From Borreliella bissettiae DN127 (GTDB taxonomy: Bacteria; Spirochaetota; Spirochaetia; Borreliales; Borreliaceae), in contig NC_015921.1 of NCBI RefSeq assembly GCF_000222305.1, positions 1 through 64,000 on the forward strand: a DNA stretch of 64,000 nt, given 5' to 3'. The translations under genes and the position numbers were made by a program. Below, piece after piece: positions 20,054 to 29,551 of this stretch (positions within the stretch are counted from its first letter, which is position 1; every line of letters starts with the position of its first letter). The notes below the pieces were generated by a model. That model was not told the DNA's origin. It did no database searches and saw nothing but the letters and a program-made list of their open reading frames with translations.

Positions 20054-21094
20054 CTATATACGATTTAAAACTAACATAGCATCACCATAGGAAAAAAATT
20101 TATAACCTGTATTTATAGCTTCTTCATAAGAACTAAACACAAAATCTTTACCTGCAAATGAAGAGACCAACATCAAAAGAGTAGATTGTGGTGTATGGAA
20201 ATTGGTAAAAAGCATGTCGACAAACTTAAAACAGTAGTTCTTTCCGGGGTAAATAAAAAGATTTGTACTTTGCTGACCTGTTTTAAACTTCTTAAGCTTA
20301 TTATCATAAGATGACTCTAAAGCCCTAAGAGTTGTAGTACCAATTGATAAAATTTTTTTACCAAGAAATTTCGCATTTTGTAATCTATTAGCCACACAAT
20401 CTTTTATTAAAAAAGTTTCAAAATGCATATTGTGTTCTTCGACCTTTTTTGATCTTACGGGAAGAAAAGTGCCAAGCCCCACATGAAGAGTGATAAAATC
20501 ATATTCAATATTATTCTTTTCAAAAGCAGAAAACAAATCCTTGCTGAAATGCAACCCTGCAGTAGCAGAAGCTGCAGAGCCAACATATTTGGAATAAACA
20601 GTTTGATACCGATCTTCATCCATTTTCTCATAATCTCTTTTAATATAAGGGGGGATGGGAACAAAACCATGTTTTTCAAAATAATCTTCTCCAACATCAA
20701 CATCAAATTTTAAAACAATCTCACTACTATTTTTTGACAAAATTTCACCTATTAATCCCTCAGGGAATTTGTAAAGATTTCCAACAATTTGCTTTTTAGA
20801 CTTAGAAATAAGCGCAGTAAACGAACTGGTGTCAATTCTATCCAAAATTAAAACCTCAACATTACTGCCCATCTCCGATTCTGCATACATTCTTGATTTT
20901 CTAACTTTTGAATTATTAAAAATAATAAAAGTGTCGCTATTTATATATTTTAAAATATTGCTTACAGAATCTTCATGGTAAATTTTTTGCAATTTAGGAT
21001 CCAGTACCATTAGTCTTGAAGATCCTCTTTTTTCACTTGGATATTGAGCTATTAAAGAATAGGGCAAATTAAAATGAAACTCTTTGGTTTTCAT
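20054..21094 (-). CDS. queA: S-adenosylmethionine:tRNA ribosyltransferase-isomerase
   Basis: QueA moves the ribosyl part of SAM onto preQ1 in tRNA to make epoxyqueuosine. The 346-residue protein shows the family blocks [13 protein letters not shown] near the N terminus, ATAGLHFS in the middle, and [10 protein letters not shown]. Its start lies within ruvB (26 nt overlap), a common ruvA-ruvB-queA arrangement in bacteria. Two queuosine-precursor-transporter-like genes at 47207-48608 could supply its substrate. Confidence 0.95.
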   Translation of the reverse strand: MKTKEFHFNLPYSLIAQYPSEKRGSSRLMVLDPKLQKIYHEDSVSNILKYINSDTFIIFNNSKVRKSRMYAESEMGSNVEVLILDRIDTSSFTALISKSKKQIVGNLYKFPEGLIGEILSKNSSEIVLKFDVDVGEDYFEKHGFVPIPPYIKRDYEKMDEDRYQTVYSKYVGSAASATAGLHFSKDLFSAFEKNNIEYDFITLHVGLGTFLPVRSKKVEEHNMHFETFLIKDCVANRLQNAKFLGKKILSIGTTTLRALESSYDNKLKKFKTGQQSTNLFIYPGKNYCFKFVDMLFTNFHTPQSTLLMLVSSFAGKDFVFSSYEEAINTGYKFFSYGDAMLVLNRI

Positions 21095-22112
21095 TAAGAC
21101 TATCCTCTTTCATTTCTAAGTTTAAGTGAAGATACGCAAACTCAGTAGCTTTACGACCTCTGTGAGTTCTGCTGATAAATCCTTTCATAATTAAATAAGG
21201 CTCATAAAAGTCTTCAAGAGAATCAGCTGTTTCTCCTACAGAAATAGCTAAAGTATCAACACCTACGGGTCCCCCATTAAATTTCAATATTAAGCTTCTT
21301 AAAATATTTCTATCTTGCTCATCAAGGCCTTCTCCATCAATTCTAAGCATTTCAAGCCCAATTGAAACAATGTCACTTGTAATAACCAAGCTTCCGGTTA
21401 CTTGGGCAATATCTCTTATTCTCCTTAGCAATCTATTTGCTATTCGAGGAGTCCCTCTTGAACTTCTTGCAAGAAGAAAAGCGGCATCCTCTTCTATTTC
21501 AATATTTAAAATAATAGAATTTCTCTTTATTATCTCAACAAGCTCTATTTCGCTGTAAAGTTCAAATCTTGCAGTAATTCCAAATCTCGCATAAAGTGGA
21601 GATGTTACTTTTCCCGGTTTAGTAGTAGCTCCAATCAATGTGAATTTTGGAAGTGGCATTCGAACAGTTCTTGCATTAGCGCCTTGCCCTATTACCCAGT
21701 CCAGCTCATAATCTTCCATGGCAATACAAAGCATTTCTTCTATTATTGGTCTGAGTCTATGTATTTCATCAATAAATAAAACACTCTTCTCATCAAGCCC
21801 TGTTAAAATACCAATAATATCCTTGGGCTTGTCAAAAGCCGGAGCTGAGGTAATTTTAATCGAAGCATTCATCTCAAAGGCAATAATACTTGCAAGAGTA
21901 GTTTTCCCAAGACCTGGTGGACCACTTAAAAACACATGATCTAAGGCCTCATCTCTTTCTTTAGAAGCTTTTATAAAAATACTAAGGGTTTCTTTAACAT
22001 TAACCTGACCTTTAAAATCTTCAAAAACTTTAGGCCTAAGCTCATTTTCACTCTTATCATATAAATAATTTTCATTAGAGTTTAAAAAACTTATATCATT
22101 TTCTTCTTTCAT
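21069..22112 (-). CDS. ruvB: Holliday junction branch migration ATPase
   Basis: RuvB is the AAA+ motor of the RuvAB complex. Walker [10 protein letters not shown] lies at about 65-73 and Walker B LFIDEIHR at about 116-123. Sensor 1 (LIGATTKPG) and the winged-helix C terminus ([13 protein letters not shown]) are present. The 347-residue length is usual. Its 3' end overlaps queA by 26 nt, and ruvA lies 44 bp upstream. Confidence 0.97.
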   Translation of the reverse strand: MKEENDISFLNSNENYLYDKSENELRPKVFEDFKGQVNVKETLSIFIKASKERDEALDHVFLSGPPGLGKTTLASIIAFEMNASIKITSAPAFDKPKDIIGILTGLDEKSVLFIDEIHRLRPIIEEMLCIAMEDYELDWVIGQGANARTVRMPLPKFTLIGATTKPGKVTSPLYARFGITARFELYSEIELVEIIKRNSIILNIEIEEDAAFLLARSSRGTPRIANRLLRRIRDIAQVTGSLVITSDIVSIGLEMLRIDGEGLDEQDRNILRSLILKFNGGPVGVDTLAISVGETADSLEDFYEPYLIMKGFISRTHRGRKATEFAYLHLNLEMKEDSLNENQRVSF

Positions 22113-22156
22113 AAATACCCCTTAAAAACTATTTTTTCTCTATAAAAAACCAACAA

Positions 22157-22750
22157 TTAACTTGATATTCTTCTTAAAACCTCCTTAAATAAAAACTGCT
22201 CCTTTTCAGAATCTTTTAAATTTGAAAATTCAGCTAAATTGAAAGCCTCTCTAATCTTGCTATTAACAATTTTTCTATCAAATCCCATGCTAACAATTGA
22301 TTCTTCTAATTCTTTAAATCTAAAAAGGCTAGTAGATTCAAGCTCGCTATTAATCAAAAGCTTACCTTGAAGATGTAAAAACATTTTACCAGCCATTTTT
22401 TTGCCAATGCCTTTGATTTTAGAAACAAGCTCAACATCTTCTCTATCAATAGCCTCTTTAAACTCATTATACCTTATATTGGATAACACCCTTAAAGCGG
22501 CCTTTGGCCCTATTCCGCTTACTCCAATAAGACCCTTAAAGATCTCTCTTTCATCTGAATTCAAAAATCCAAAAAGTTTTAATTCATTTTCTCTCGTATA
22601 CAGATAAGTAAATAGCTCAACTTTCTCTGACAAATTAAAATTAGCAAGGCAAAATGCACTAGCTAAAAGTTCAAATTCAAAAACAGTGGTCATTAAAACC
22701 AAACTATATTCTTTTTTTTCTATAACTTTACCATGAATCTTATTTATCAT
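22157..22750 (-). CDS. ruvA: Holliday junction DNA helicase subunit RuvA
   Basis: RuvA binds four-way junctions and recruits RuvB. The N-terminal OB fold begins MINKIHGKVIEK, and two helix-hairpin-helix elements appear (LIGVSGIGPKAALRVLS and VSKIKGIGKKMAGKM). The 197-residue length is typical. It is the first gene of the ruvA-ruvB-queA-pfp-BB0019-rluD run and is divergent from BB0024. RuvC is not seen here, and I recall it being absent from Borrelia. Confidence 0.94.
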   Translation of the reverse strand: MINKIHGKVIEKKEYSLVLMTTVFEFELLASAFCLANFNLSEKVELFTYLYTRENELKLFGFLNSDEREIFKGLIGVSGIGPKAALRVLSNIRYNEFKEAIDREDVELVSKIKGIGKKMAGKMFLHLQGKLLINSELESTSLFRFKELEESIVSMGFDRKIVNSKIREAFNLAEFSNLKDSEKEQFLFKEVLRRISS

Positions 22751-22825
22751 ATAATTAAATTATAAATTATATTACACAGAAACATCCAATTTAAAGCAAA
22801 AGCCTTAAGTAAAAAAGGACACTAA

Positions 22826-23968
22826 ATGAAAAATAAATTTCCAAATAACTATTTTCAATTCATTACAGCTATTTTTTTAATCTTATCTATAACTATGGTG
22901 GCAGCAGAAGAAACAACAAGCACACTAAAAGTTCCCAATGGATTTAAAGTCGAAATTTTCTTAAACAATACAATTGAAAAACCCAGAGGAATCACAAGCG
23001 ATCAAGATGGAAATATATTCATAGGATCTGGGAGCAATTTTGCATACCTTGTAACAAAAAATAAAAAAATTTATACCATAGCAAAAACCCTGCAAAAACC
23101 TATTGGTATTGCCTATTGGGATAATAAACTCTATATATCTTCTGTCGATAAAATATATGTAGTTGAAAATGTAAAAGAAGAAATTAATAAAAGCATAAAA
23201 TCAAATAAAGAATATACATGGAAAATGCAAATTTTTTCACTTTTACCAAAAAATAATACTAAAATGCACGCGGGACGTTACATTAAAGCGGATCCCAAAA
23301 ATAACAAATTAATAGTAAACATAGGATCCCAACATAATGCTAAAATTCCTCCAAAAAAAGAATCAATAATCCTTAGCATCGATTTAAAAACAAAAAAAGA
23401 AGAAATAGTGGCTTTTGGAGTGAGAAACTCAGTTGGGTTTGATTTTCATCCAATTAGCAATGAAATATATTTTAGCGACAATGGCCAAGACGGATTAGGA
23501 GACGACATTCCTCCGGACGAAATAAACGTAGTAGCCGAATACAAAGAACATTTTGGATTCCCCTATTTGTTTGGGAAAAATCAAAAAAATTACAGTTTTT
23601 ATAACAAGGCACCCAAAAACACTAAGTTTAGTCCATCTATTTACGAACTTCCCGCACATGTAGCCCCACTTGGAATACACTTTTACCAAGGGAATAACTT
23701 TCCAAAAGAATATATAAATAAATTATTCATAGCAGAACACGGCTCGTGGAACAGATCTTCTCCTGTTGGCTACAAAATAACTACACTAGACATTGATTTT
23801 AAAAATAGAACAGCAAAAAATTACAAAACTTTTTTATATGGGTTTTTGAAGCCTGATAACTCTAAATTTGGACGCCCTGTTGATATCATCACATATTACG
23901 ATGGTTCAATTCTTTTTACAGATGATTTTGGAAATAAAATATACAGAGTCTACTACGAAAAGATTTAA
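22826..23968 (+). CDS. Exported PQQ-type sugar (glucose/sorbosone) dehydrogenase-like beta-propeller (BB0024)
   Basis: The 380-residue protein has a signal peptide (about 1-28, ending MVAAEET) and a six-bladed propeller of the glucose/L-sorbosone dehydrogenase family. Clear family segments are PRGITSDQDGNIFIGSGS, MHAGRYIKADPKNNKL, FGVRNSVGFDFHP, IYFSDNGQDGLGDD, LFIAEHGSWNRS, GRPVDI and ILFTDDFGNKIYRV. True members bind PQQ in the periplasm, but no PQQ synthesis gene is seen here and none is expected in this organism. The fold may be used for carbohydrate binding or another cofactor. Its ribosome site AAAGGA is good. It converges on yebC with a 6 bp gap. Confidence 0.8.
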   Translation: MKNKFPNNYFQFITAIFLILSITMVAAEETTSTLKVPNGFKVEIFLNNTIEKPRGITSDQDGNIFIGSGSNFAYLVTKNKKIYTIAKTLQKPIGIAYWDNKLYISSVDKIYVVENVKEEINKSIKSNKEYTWKMQIFSLLPKNNTKMHAGRYIKADPKNNKLIVNIGSQHNAKIPPKKESIILSIDLKTKKEEIVAFGVRNSVGFDFHPISNEIYFSDNGQDGLGDDIPPDEINVVAEYKEHFGFPYLFGKNQKNYSFYNKAPKNTKFSPSIYELPAHVAPLGIHFYQGNNFPKEYINKLFIAEHGSWNRSSPVGYKITTLDIDFKNRTAKNYKTFLYGFLKPDNSKFGRPVDIITYYDGSILFTDDFGNKIYRVYYEKI

Positions 23969-23974
23969 ATAAAA

Positions 23975-24706
23975 CTAACTTAATTCTTCTGGAATCTCTA
24001 AATTATGAATTACTTCCTGAACATCATCAAAATCTTCAAGCTTTTCAACAAGAAGAATTATTTTTTCTACTTGCTCTTTGTTTAAAGAAATTTTATTTTC
24101 AGGAATTAAAGCTATCTCTGCCACCTCTTCTTTAAATTTAGTTTTTAAAAAAGATAAAACTTTGTCAAAATCATCAGGACTTGTTATAACTTCCGCCTCA
24201 TTGTTTGAAACCAAAATATCTTCAACACCAACTTCTAATGCAAATTCCATTATTTCATCTTCACGATATTTTTCTAAACTGTAAACAATAAGACCCTTTC
24301 TGTAAAACATATATGAGACTGAACCTGGGGTACCAAGAGATCCTCCACCTTTTGAAAGAACACTTTTTACATCGCTAGAAGTTCTATTTTTATTATCTGT
24401 TAAGCATTTAATCATTAAAGCAACCCCATAAGGAGCATAAGCCTCATAAGTTATTTCAAAATATTCAACCCCTTCATTACCGCCAATACCCTTTTTTATT
24501 GCCTTCTCAATATTATCTTTTGGCATATTGGCAACCTTGGCCTTATTAATAGCTACCCTTAGCCTCGGATTAGATTCAATATCCCCACCCCCTATTTTAG
24601 CTGCAATAGTTATTTCTCTTATTAGCTTTGTAAAAATTTTATTGCGCTTTGCATCAAGAGCACCTTTTTTTCTCTTTATTGTTGACCATTTACTGTGACC
24701 AGACAT
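23975..24706 (-). CDS. yebC: YebC/PmpR/TACO1 family protein
   Basis: The 243-residue protein begins with the invariant SGHSKWSTIKRKKGALDAKR and carries GGDIESNPRLRVAI, MPKDNIEKAIKKG and the YEAYAPYGVA block. The family has been described both as DNA-binding transcriptional regulators and as ribosome-associated factors relieving stalling; I cannot choose from sequence. Its ATG follows the folD stop with no gap, so the pair is translated together. Confidence 0.94.
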   Translation of the reverse strand: MSGHSKWSTIKRKKGALDAKRNKIFTKLIREITIAAKIGGGDIESNPRLRVAINKAKVANMPKDNIEKAIKKGIGGNEGVEYFEITYEAYAPYGVALMIKCLTDNKNRTSSDVKSVLSKGGGSLGTPGSVSYMFYRKGLIVYSLEKYREDEIMEFALEVGVEDILVSNNEAEVITSPDDFDKVLSFLKTKFKEEVAEIALIPENKISLNKEQVEKIILLVEKLEDFDDVQEVIHNLEIPEELS

Positions 24707-25612
24707 TTACACCTCCACCAATTTTTCCAACCGATTTAAAACGTCAAACATCTTATTATTAATCAAATGAGCTTTAATTGTATTAAACATTAACATAAGA
24801 ACCGTAACAGGCCCTATTCCTCCCTTAACAGGAGTAATAAACTTAACGCACTCTTTAATATTGTCAAAATCTGTATCGCCTGAGAGAATTTTTCCGTTAT
24901 CAGTCTCAATTTCAGAAATACCAATATCAATCACATAAGGTTTTCCGCACAACATACTTTTATCTATCAACTTGGGCTTACCAACAGCAGAAATAACAAT
25001 ATCTGCCTGTCTTAAATAAACATCTAAATAAATACTCTTGCTGTGACAAGCAATAACAGTTGCATCATAAGGTTTTGATGAGAGCAATATTGAAATAGGC
25101 CTTCCTACAAGAGGACTTCTGCCAACCACAACAACCGTTTTCCCCGATGTTTTTATCCCCTCATCTCGCAAAATCTTTAATACGGCAAGAGCTGTACAAG
25201 GAATAAATCCTTTTTTATCGCCCAAAATCATTTTTCCCAAATTAACAAAAGATAAACCATCAACATCTTTTGAAGAAACTATGCCATTTAAAATAGAATT
25301 TAAATCCATGTCTTTCAAAAGGGGTAATTGAACAATAATTCCGTCTGTACTTAAATTTTTATTTTCTCTATCAATTACTTGTAAAATATCGCTTTGAAGA
25401 GAGTTTGTAGGGAATTTAATTACTTCAACATTCAAGCCAATCTCTTTTGCAACTCGACTTTTGATTGAAACATAAAGCTTGCTTGCAGGCTCATCATTTG
25501 CTAAAATAACTTTTAATGCAATTTTATCTCTCAGGTCATGCTGCTTTAAGAATTCTTTAAGCATTAAATAATACTTATTCGCAAAATCTTTCCCATTAAA
25601 CACAGTATTCAA
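24707..25612 (-). CDS. folD: Bifunctional methylenetetrahydrofolate dehydrogenase/cyclohydrolase
   Basis: FolD interconverts 5,10-methylene-THF and 10-formyl-THF, the formyl donor for Fmt. The first signature corresponds to GIIVQLPLLKDMD, the catalytic Lys region to KLYVSIKSR, the NADP loop to VVVGRSPLVGRPIS, and the C-terminal block to PVKGGIGPVTVLML (PGGVGPMT in most FolDs). It is 301 residues, slightly longer than usual. Start at 25612 is 149 bp from divergent BB0027. Confidence 0.95.
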   Translation of the reverse strand: MNTVFNGKDFANKYYLMLKEFLKQHDLRDKIALKVILANDEPASKLYVSIKSRVAKEIGLNVEVIKFPTNSLQSDILQVIDRENKNLSTDGIIVQLPLLKDMDLNSILNGIVSSKDVDGLSFVNLGKMILGDKKGFIPCTALAVLKILRDEGIKTSGKTVVVVGRSPLVGRPISILLSSKPYDATVIACHSKSIYLDVYLRQADIVISAVGKPKLIDKSMLCGKPYVIDIGISEIETDNGKILSGDTDFDNIKECVKFITPVKGGIGPVTVLMLMFNTIKAHLINNKMFDVLNRLEKLVEV

Positions 25613-25697
25613 AATATACCCCTTAAACCTAACAAGATTACCTTAATATTATACTTAGATTGTCAATATAAGGAAAGCCAAACAACCAAATTTCAAA

Positions 25698-25726
25698 TTG
25701 TAATTAAATTTATTTTCAACTATAAT
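25698..25726 (+). promoter_or_regulatory. Probable sigma70 promoter of BB0027
   Basis: TTGTAA (25698-25703) and a perfect TATAAT (25721-25726) are separated by 17 bp. The gene follows after 35 bp with a TGGAG ribosome site. Confidence 0.6.
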
Positions 25727-25761
25727 AAACAAGGATAATAATTTTAAAAGAATGGAGAATA

Positions 25762-26400
25762 ATGAGAAAGGATCTTTTTATAACACTAATTACAGTCTTG
25801 CTAATTGGTGTAAACATAAAAAAAATTACGGCCGCAGTCAATATTGATAGGCATACAAACTCCACTTTAGGAATAGATTTAAGTGTTGGAATTCCTGTTT
25901 TTTACAACGACTTATCAAAAGCTTATCCCACCAATTTATATCCGGGAGGTATTGGAGCAATAAAATACCAGTACCATATTTTAAACAATTTGGCAATTGG
26001 ACTTGAACTAAGATATATGTTTAACTTTGATATTAACCATTCTTTTAACATATTAAATCCAGATTCAAGTGTGGGTAAAATTTTTTATAGCGTGCCTATT
26101 ACATTTTCATTAAATTATATATTTGATATAGGAGAATTATTTCAAATTCCAGTTTTCACAAATGTAGGATTTTCTCTTAACACATATGGAGATAGAAACA
26201 ATAATATTACAAATTTAAGAACTTTTGATACACTTCCTACAGTCTCTTTTGGATCTGGAATTTTATGGAACTTTAACTATAAATGGGCTTTCGGAGCAAC
26301 AGCATCTTGGTGGATGATGTTTGAGTTTGGAAATTCTGCTAAAATGGCGCATTTTGCACTTATATCATTATCAGTTACAGTAAATGTAAATAAATTGTAG
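25762..26400 (+). CDS. Exported probable outer-membrane protein (BB0027)
   Basis: The 212-residue protein has an N-terminal signal segment (about 1-25, LITVLLIGVNIKKITA). Alternating aromatic/hydrophobic strands follow, such as GIGAIKYQYHILNNLAIGLELRYMF cut by turns, FTNVGFSLNTYGDR and ALISLSVTVNVNKL. This looks like a small beta-barrel. There is no lipobox. It is followed after 7 bp by the BamB-like lipoprotein gene, which suggests an envelope role. No exact family assigned. Confidence 0.65.
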   Translation: MRKDLFITLITVLLIGVNIKKITAAVNIDRHTNSTLGIDLSVGIPVFYNDLSKAYPTNLYPGGIGAIKYQYHILNNLAIGLELRYMFNFDINHSFNILNPDSSVGKIFYSVPITFSLNYIFDIGELFQIPVFTNVGFSLNTYGDRNNNITNLRTFDTLPTVSFGSGILWNFNYKWAFGATASWWMMFEFGNSAKMAHFALISLSVTVNVNKL

Positions 26401-26407
26401 GATAAAA

Positions 26408-27457
26408 ATGAAACAAAAATATGAAAACTATTTTAAAAAAAGATTAATTTTAAACCTATTAATATTTTTACTACTAGCATGCTCAAGCGAATCTATATTT
26501 TCCCAATTAGGAAATTTGCAAAAAATAAACCATGAATACAATATTTTAGGCAGCTCAAGTCCAAGAGGAATTTCTCTAGTAGGGGAAACTCTCTACATTG
26601 CAGCCATGAATTTATTTAAAAAAGAAAAGGGCAAGATTGAAAAAATTGATTTGAGCAATTCTTATGAGTTTATAAACGACATTGTAAATATATCTGGGAA
26701 AACCTATCTTTTAGCGCAAAACAAACAAGAAGAACTAGAAGTTTGCGAGCTAAATGGAAAAGATTGGACATTAAAATTTAAAAAACCACTAAAAGCATAT
26801 AAATTCTTAAAATCTGTGGGAAGAGATGGCGTAAAAAACGCATATATTTTAGCTATAGACAAAAATAATCGTGAGAAAATTTTTGATCTACAAGGAGCTG
26901 ACAAAACGCCATCACAAGCTACTAAAAATGACAAGTTTTATCAAATATCAAATGAAGATCAATTAATTACGGGAAATTCACTTAAAATATGGCAAATGAA
27001 TAACAATACATATGCAAACATAGACTATCAACAAGCCAAGGAAATAATGCCTATCATTAAAACAAGCATTAGGGGTTCTTCTGAAATTTTAGTAATGACT
27101 GGGGGTTATAATAATTTAGATACAAAATTTAAAGTGTACTCAAGTGCAAATAATTACACAACACCAATATTTAATCAAGACGAAGTAGGCGAATTTAGCG
27201 GCTACTTTGCAAGAGAATTTAATGATGCAATATTAATCGGAAGTAATAATGGATTTGCAGAATTTACAAAAAATAAAGACGGGATTTTTGCTCTACAAGC
27301 ACCCTCAAAATCAGTAGAACCTGGAGCTTATAACGGATCTCAGCTAAGCAAAACGGGCCTTAATGATATTATTCCTGTATCAAGCAACACGATTTACATA
27401 TTAACCCAAGGCAAGGGTTTGTGGAAATTAGAAAACAGAAAATTAACTAAAGAATAA
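26408..27457 (+). CDS. Lipoprotein, BamB-like (BB0028)
   Basis: The 349-residue protein has a clear lipobox LLAC with the lipidated Cys at 25, after a hydrophobic segment. The rest is a series of short beta units with repeated L/I-x-x-W/L-x-L patterns consistent with a beta-propeller. In B. burgdorferi, as I recall, BB0028 was found in the BamA complex and proposed as BamB-like; the sequence alone only shows a lipoprotein with propeller-like repeats. It follows BB0027 by 7 bp and overlaps convergent BB0029 by 15 nt. Confidence 0.75.
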   Translation: MKQKYENYFKKRLILNLLIFLLLACSSESIFSQLGNLQKINHEYNILGSSSPRGISLVGETLYIAAMNLFKKEKGKIEKIDLSNSYEFINDIVNISGKTYLLAQNKQEELEVCELNGKDWTLKFKKPLKAYKFLKSVGRDGVKNAYILAIDKNNREKIFDLQGADKTPSQATKNDKFYQISNEDQLITGNSLKIWQMNNNTYANIDYQQAKEIMPIIKTSIRGSSEILVMTGGYNNLDTKFKVYSSANNYTTPIFNQDEVGEFSGYFAREFNDAILIGSNNGFAEFTKNKDGIFALQAPSKSVEPGAYNGSQLSKTGLNDIIPVSSNTIYILTQGKGLWKLENRKLTKE

Positions 27458-27874
27458 AGAATAAAAATTCTTTATAAATTTCTCATATCTAGATTTATTA
27501 AAATCTCCATCATAATATTTTTTAATCTTAATTTTCAAATTGAAATTAATCTTAGATCTAAAATATAAATAATTTATATTATTCATATCAAAAATTCGAC
27601 CCTCATCATTCATAACCTTGGCCTCAATATCTAAAAGGAGTTTGGCAAAAAAAATATCTCGAGTAATCACAAGGCTATGCCTATCTGCTAAATTCAAAAT
27701 AAATGAATCAACATTATCTACCACTTCCAAAACAACATTTTCTGTTTTTTCCAAACTTAAAAATTTATTAGAAACTACAATAAGTTCTGATTTATTGTGT
27801 AATATAAATTTTTGTAAAAATTTTATTATTTTAAAACTACAAGAATCAGCATCAACAAAAATTTTATTTAACAA
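27443..27874 (-). CDS. YaiI/YqxD (DUF188) family protein
   Basis: The 143-residue protein resembles the UPF0178/DUF188 family, a PIN-like fold that may bind nucleic acid. It starts with [10 protein letters not shown] (DADACP in the family). The usual V-V-T-x-D-I-x-L-A pattern appears as [14 protein letters not shown]. The conserved final GPxPFT-type region is not evident and the C terminus is Lys/Tyr-rich instead, so the match is partial. It overlaps BB0030 by 11 nt upstream. Confidence 0.6.
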   Translation of the reverse strand: MLNKIFVDADSCSFKIIKFLQKFILHNKSELIVVSNKFLSLEKTENVVLEVVDNVDSFILNLADRHSLVITRDIFFAKLLLDIEAKVMNDEGRIFDMNNINYLYFRSKINFNLKIKIKKYYDGDFNKSRYEKFIKNFYSLFFS

Positions 27875-28499
27875 TCTTATAGCCCACTACCTTAAAGGCC
27901 AAAAAAGAAACAATGGCATTTTTATTAATAGGTCCAAATATTCTAGAATCATTTAAAACATTTAAATTGTCATTTAGTAAAAAAAATTCATTTTTTTTTA
28001 AAGTAAAACACTTAACCACTTCGTCTGTATTAAAAAAATTATTCAACTTATAATAGCTAACCAAATTGCCATTCAAATAAAAAAAATTTGTATCCTTTTT
28101 ATTTACCAAAACATTTAAACCTCTAACATACACAGAATCACCCTGAACAGCTGCTATTCTTGACACTTTATAGCTTGCTCTTTTAAAAATTTTATTTAAA
28201 AAAAAGAAATCTTTTATTAAAGTTAATAAAAAATTATTACTTAGCCTAAAATCCTCATAAAGAACAATATCATTCATTTTTAAAGGAATAAAAAAAGAAG
28301 TTATATGTGTTGCTACAAAAAATAAACTAGCATTTTTTGTTATTGTTGGCAACATTTCATTACTTTTAACCATAAAAATTTGCAAAACAAACTTTGTGAA
28401 AAAAAAATTTAAAATTAAAAATGCTACAACACATTTTAAAAAAAATTTTCTTTGCTTTTTCCTCAAAAGCCTTTGTTCGAAAGTTAAATATGGAGCCAT
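27864..28499 (-). CDS. Signal peptidase I-like protein lacking the catalytic Ser/Lys dyad (BB0030)
   Basis: The 211-residue protein has the S26 leader peptidase layout: one membrane helix (about 22-42), a box B-like SNEMLPTI (46-53), a box D-like [10 protein letters not shown] (112-121), and a box E-like [14 protein letters not shown] (176-189). In active enzymes box B is SGSMxPT and box D is KRxxGxPGD. Here the residue before Met is Glu48 in place of the nucleophile Ser, and the general base Lys is Ser113. It is therefore probably inactive. It starts 1 bp after the end of an intact paralog (28501-29481), which suggests duplication followed by decay or a helper role. Databases list it as lepB. 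Confidence 0.8.
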   Translation of the reverse strand: MAPYLTFEQRLLRKKQRKFFLKCVVAFLILNFFFTKFVLQIFMVKSNEMLPTITKNASLFFVATHITSFFIPLKMNDIVLYEDFRLSNNFLLTLIKDFFFLNKIFKRASYKVSRIAAVQGDSVYVRGLNVLVNKKDTNFFYLNGNLVSYYKLNNFFNTDEVVKCFTLKKNEFFLLNDNLNVLNDSRIFGPINKNAIVSFLAFKVVGYKIVK

Positions 28500-28500
28500 T

Positions 28501-29481
28501 TTAAATAAATCCTACCCTAGAAAATGGAAGATATATTATCAAGGTTCTTCCAAGCACTTTATTCTTATTGATTACTCCAAAAAATCGACCATCATGAGAA
28601 TTGTCTCTGTTGTCTCCAATTGGCAAAACATATCCATAAGGAACATAAATTCCACAATCTCTTATTATTGCTTTTTCTATATAATAATCAACATAAGGCA
28701 TAAAAGCAGATAAATATTTATATTCTAACCTTTCAAACTCAAACCTATCAATCATTCTAACATCAAAAAATGAAAAATCGGGAGTGCTACTTAAATTTAT
28801 ATTTAACTGGCTCAAAGCAATAAACATAGCAAAATCACCATAAATCCCATAGTCCTCATTTGCCACAATTTTTTTAATTTTAAAATTTTTATCAACCAAA
28901 TCCCAATAAGAATCTTCTAAAATAAAATTTTCCTCGCCTTCTCTTTTAATATAAGCTTTGCCACTATTAAATCTAACAATTTTACCGTCTGTAAACACAC
29001 CCCTTTTCACAAGAAATCTAACATTAGGATTGCCATATTCATCTCTATCAAGATCAATAAAAGACAACGTTAACATGTAAAGTATTCTTTGAAAGATGTC
29101 AAAAAAAACACCCTTTGATTTATACTCCGGATTTTCAAAAATAATAATATCGGATTCCTCTGGGACTTTAAAACCATTAATCTTAAATAATCCTGGTAAA
29201 AGCTCAGGGCCATAAGAAAATTTATCTACAAATAAAAAATCCCCTATTTGAAGAGTATTTTCCATTGACCCTGATGGTATTTTATAAGCTTGAACAAAAT
29301 ATTGATTTATTACCAATACAAAAATTGCTGCTGCTATAAAATCAAACAAAAAGTTAAGCAAAAACCCTCGTTTCTTGGCTCTTAATTTACAAAAATATTT
29401 CTTTCTTTTTCTGTATGTCAAATATTTCTCAACAATGTGTACCAAAAAAGATGCAAATTTATCCAATCTTCTTAAATACAT
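28501..29481 (-). CDS. lepB: Signal peptidase I
   Basis: The enzyme removes signal peptides from exported preproteins at the outer face of the inner membrane. The 326-residue protein has an N-terminal basic region, a membrane helix (about 44-64), the catalytic Ser72 in PSGSMENTL, general base Lys159 in LVKRG, and box E GDNRDNSHDGRFFG near 305. An insert between boxes B and D, with another near 165-275, makes it longer than minimal forms. It is the first gene of a minus-strand run with the dyad-less paralog and BB0029. Confidence 0.93.
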   Translation of the reverse strand: MYLRRLDKFASFLVHIVEKYLTYRKRKKYFCKLRAKKRGFLLNFLFDFIAAAIFVLVINQYFVQAYKIPSGSMENTLQIGDFLFVDKFSYGPELLPGLFKINGFKVPEESDIIIFENPEYKSKGVFFDIFQRILYMLTLSFIDLDRDEYGNPNVRFLVKRGVFTDGKIVRFNSGKAYIKREGEENFILEDSYWDLVDKNFKIKKIVANEDYGIYGDFAMFIALSQLNINLSSTPDFSFFDVRMIDRFEFERLEYKYLSAFMPYVDYYIEKAIIRDCGIYVPYGYVLPIGDNRDNSHDGRFFGVINKNKVLGRTLIIYLPFSRVGFI

Positions 29482-29514
29482 AATCTAACCTCAAGAATTA
29501 AATCATACAAAATA

Positions 29515-29544
29515 TTGACACTTATTTAAATACTTTTCTATACT
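29515..29544 (+). promoter_or_regulatory. Strong sigma70 promoter abutting BB0032 (predicted leaderless start)
   Basis: A perfect -35 TTGACA (29515-29520) and -10 TATACT (29539-29544) are separated by 18 bp. Initiation 7 nt past the -10 falls at 29551-29552, that is at the ATG of BB0032. No ribosome site exists between promoter and gene. Confidence 0.7.
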
Positions 29545-29551
29545 TTAAAAG

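Noticed and set aside
27455-27474. Terminator between BB0028 and BB0029
   Set aside because: TAAAGAAT-AAAA-ATTCTTTA is a short all-weak stem inside the BB0029 coding region without a clear T tract.
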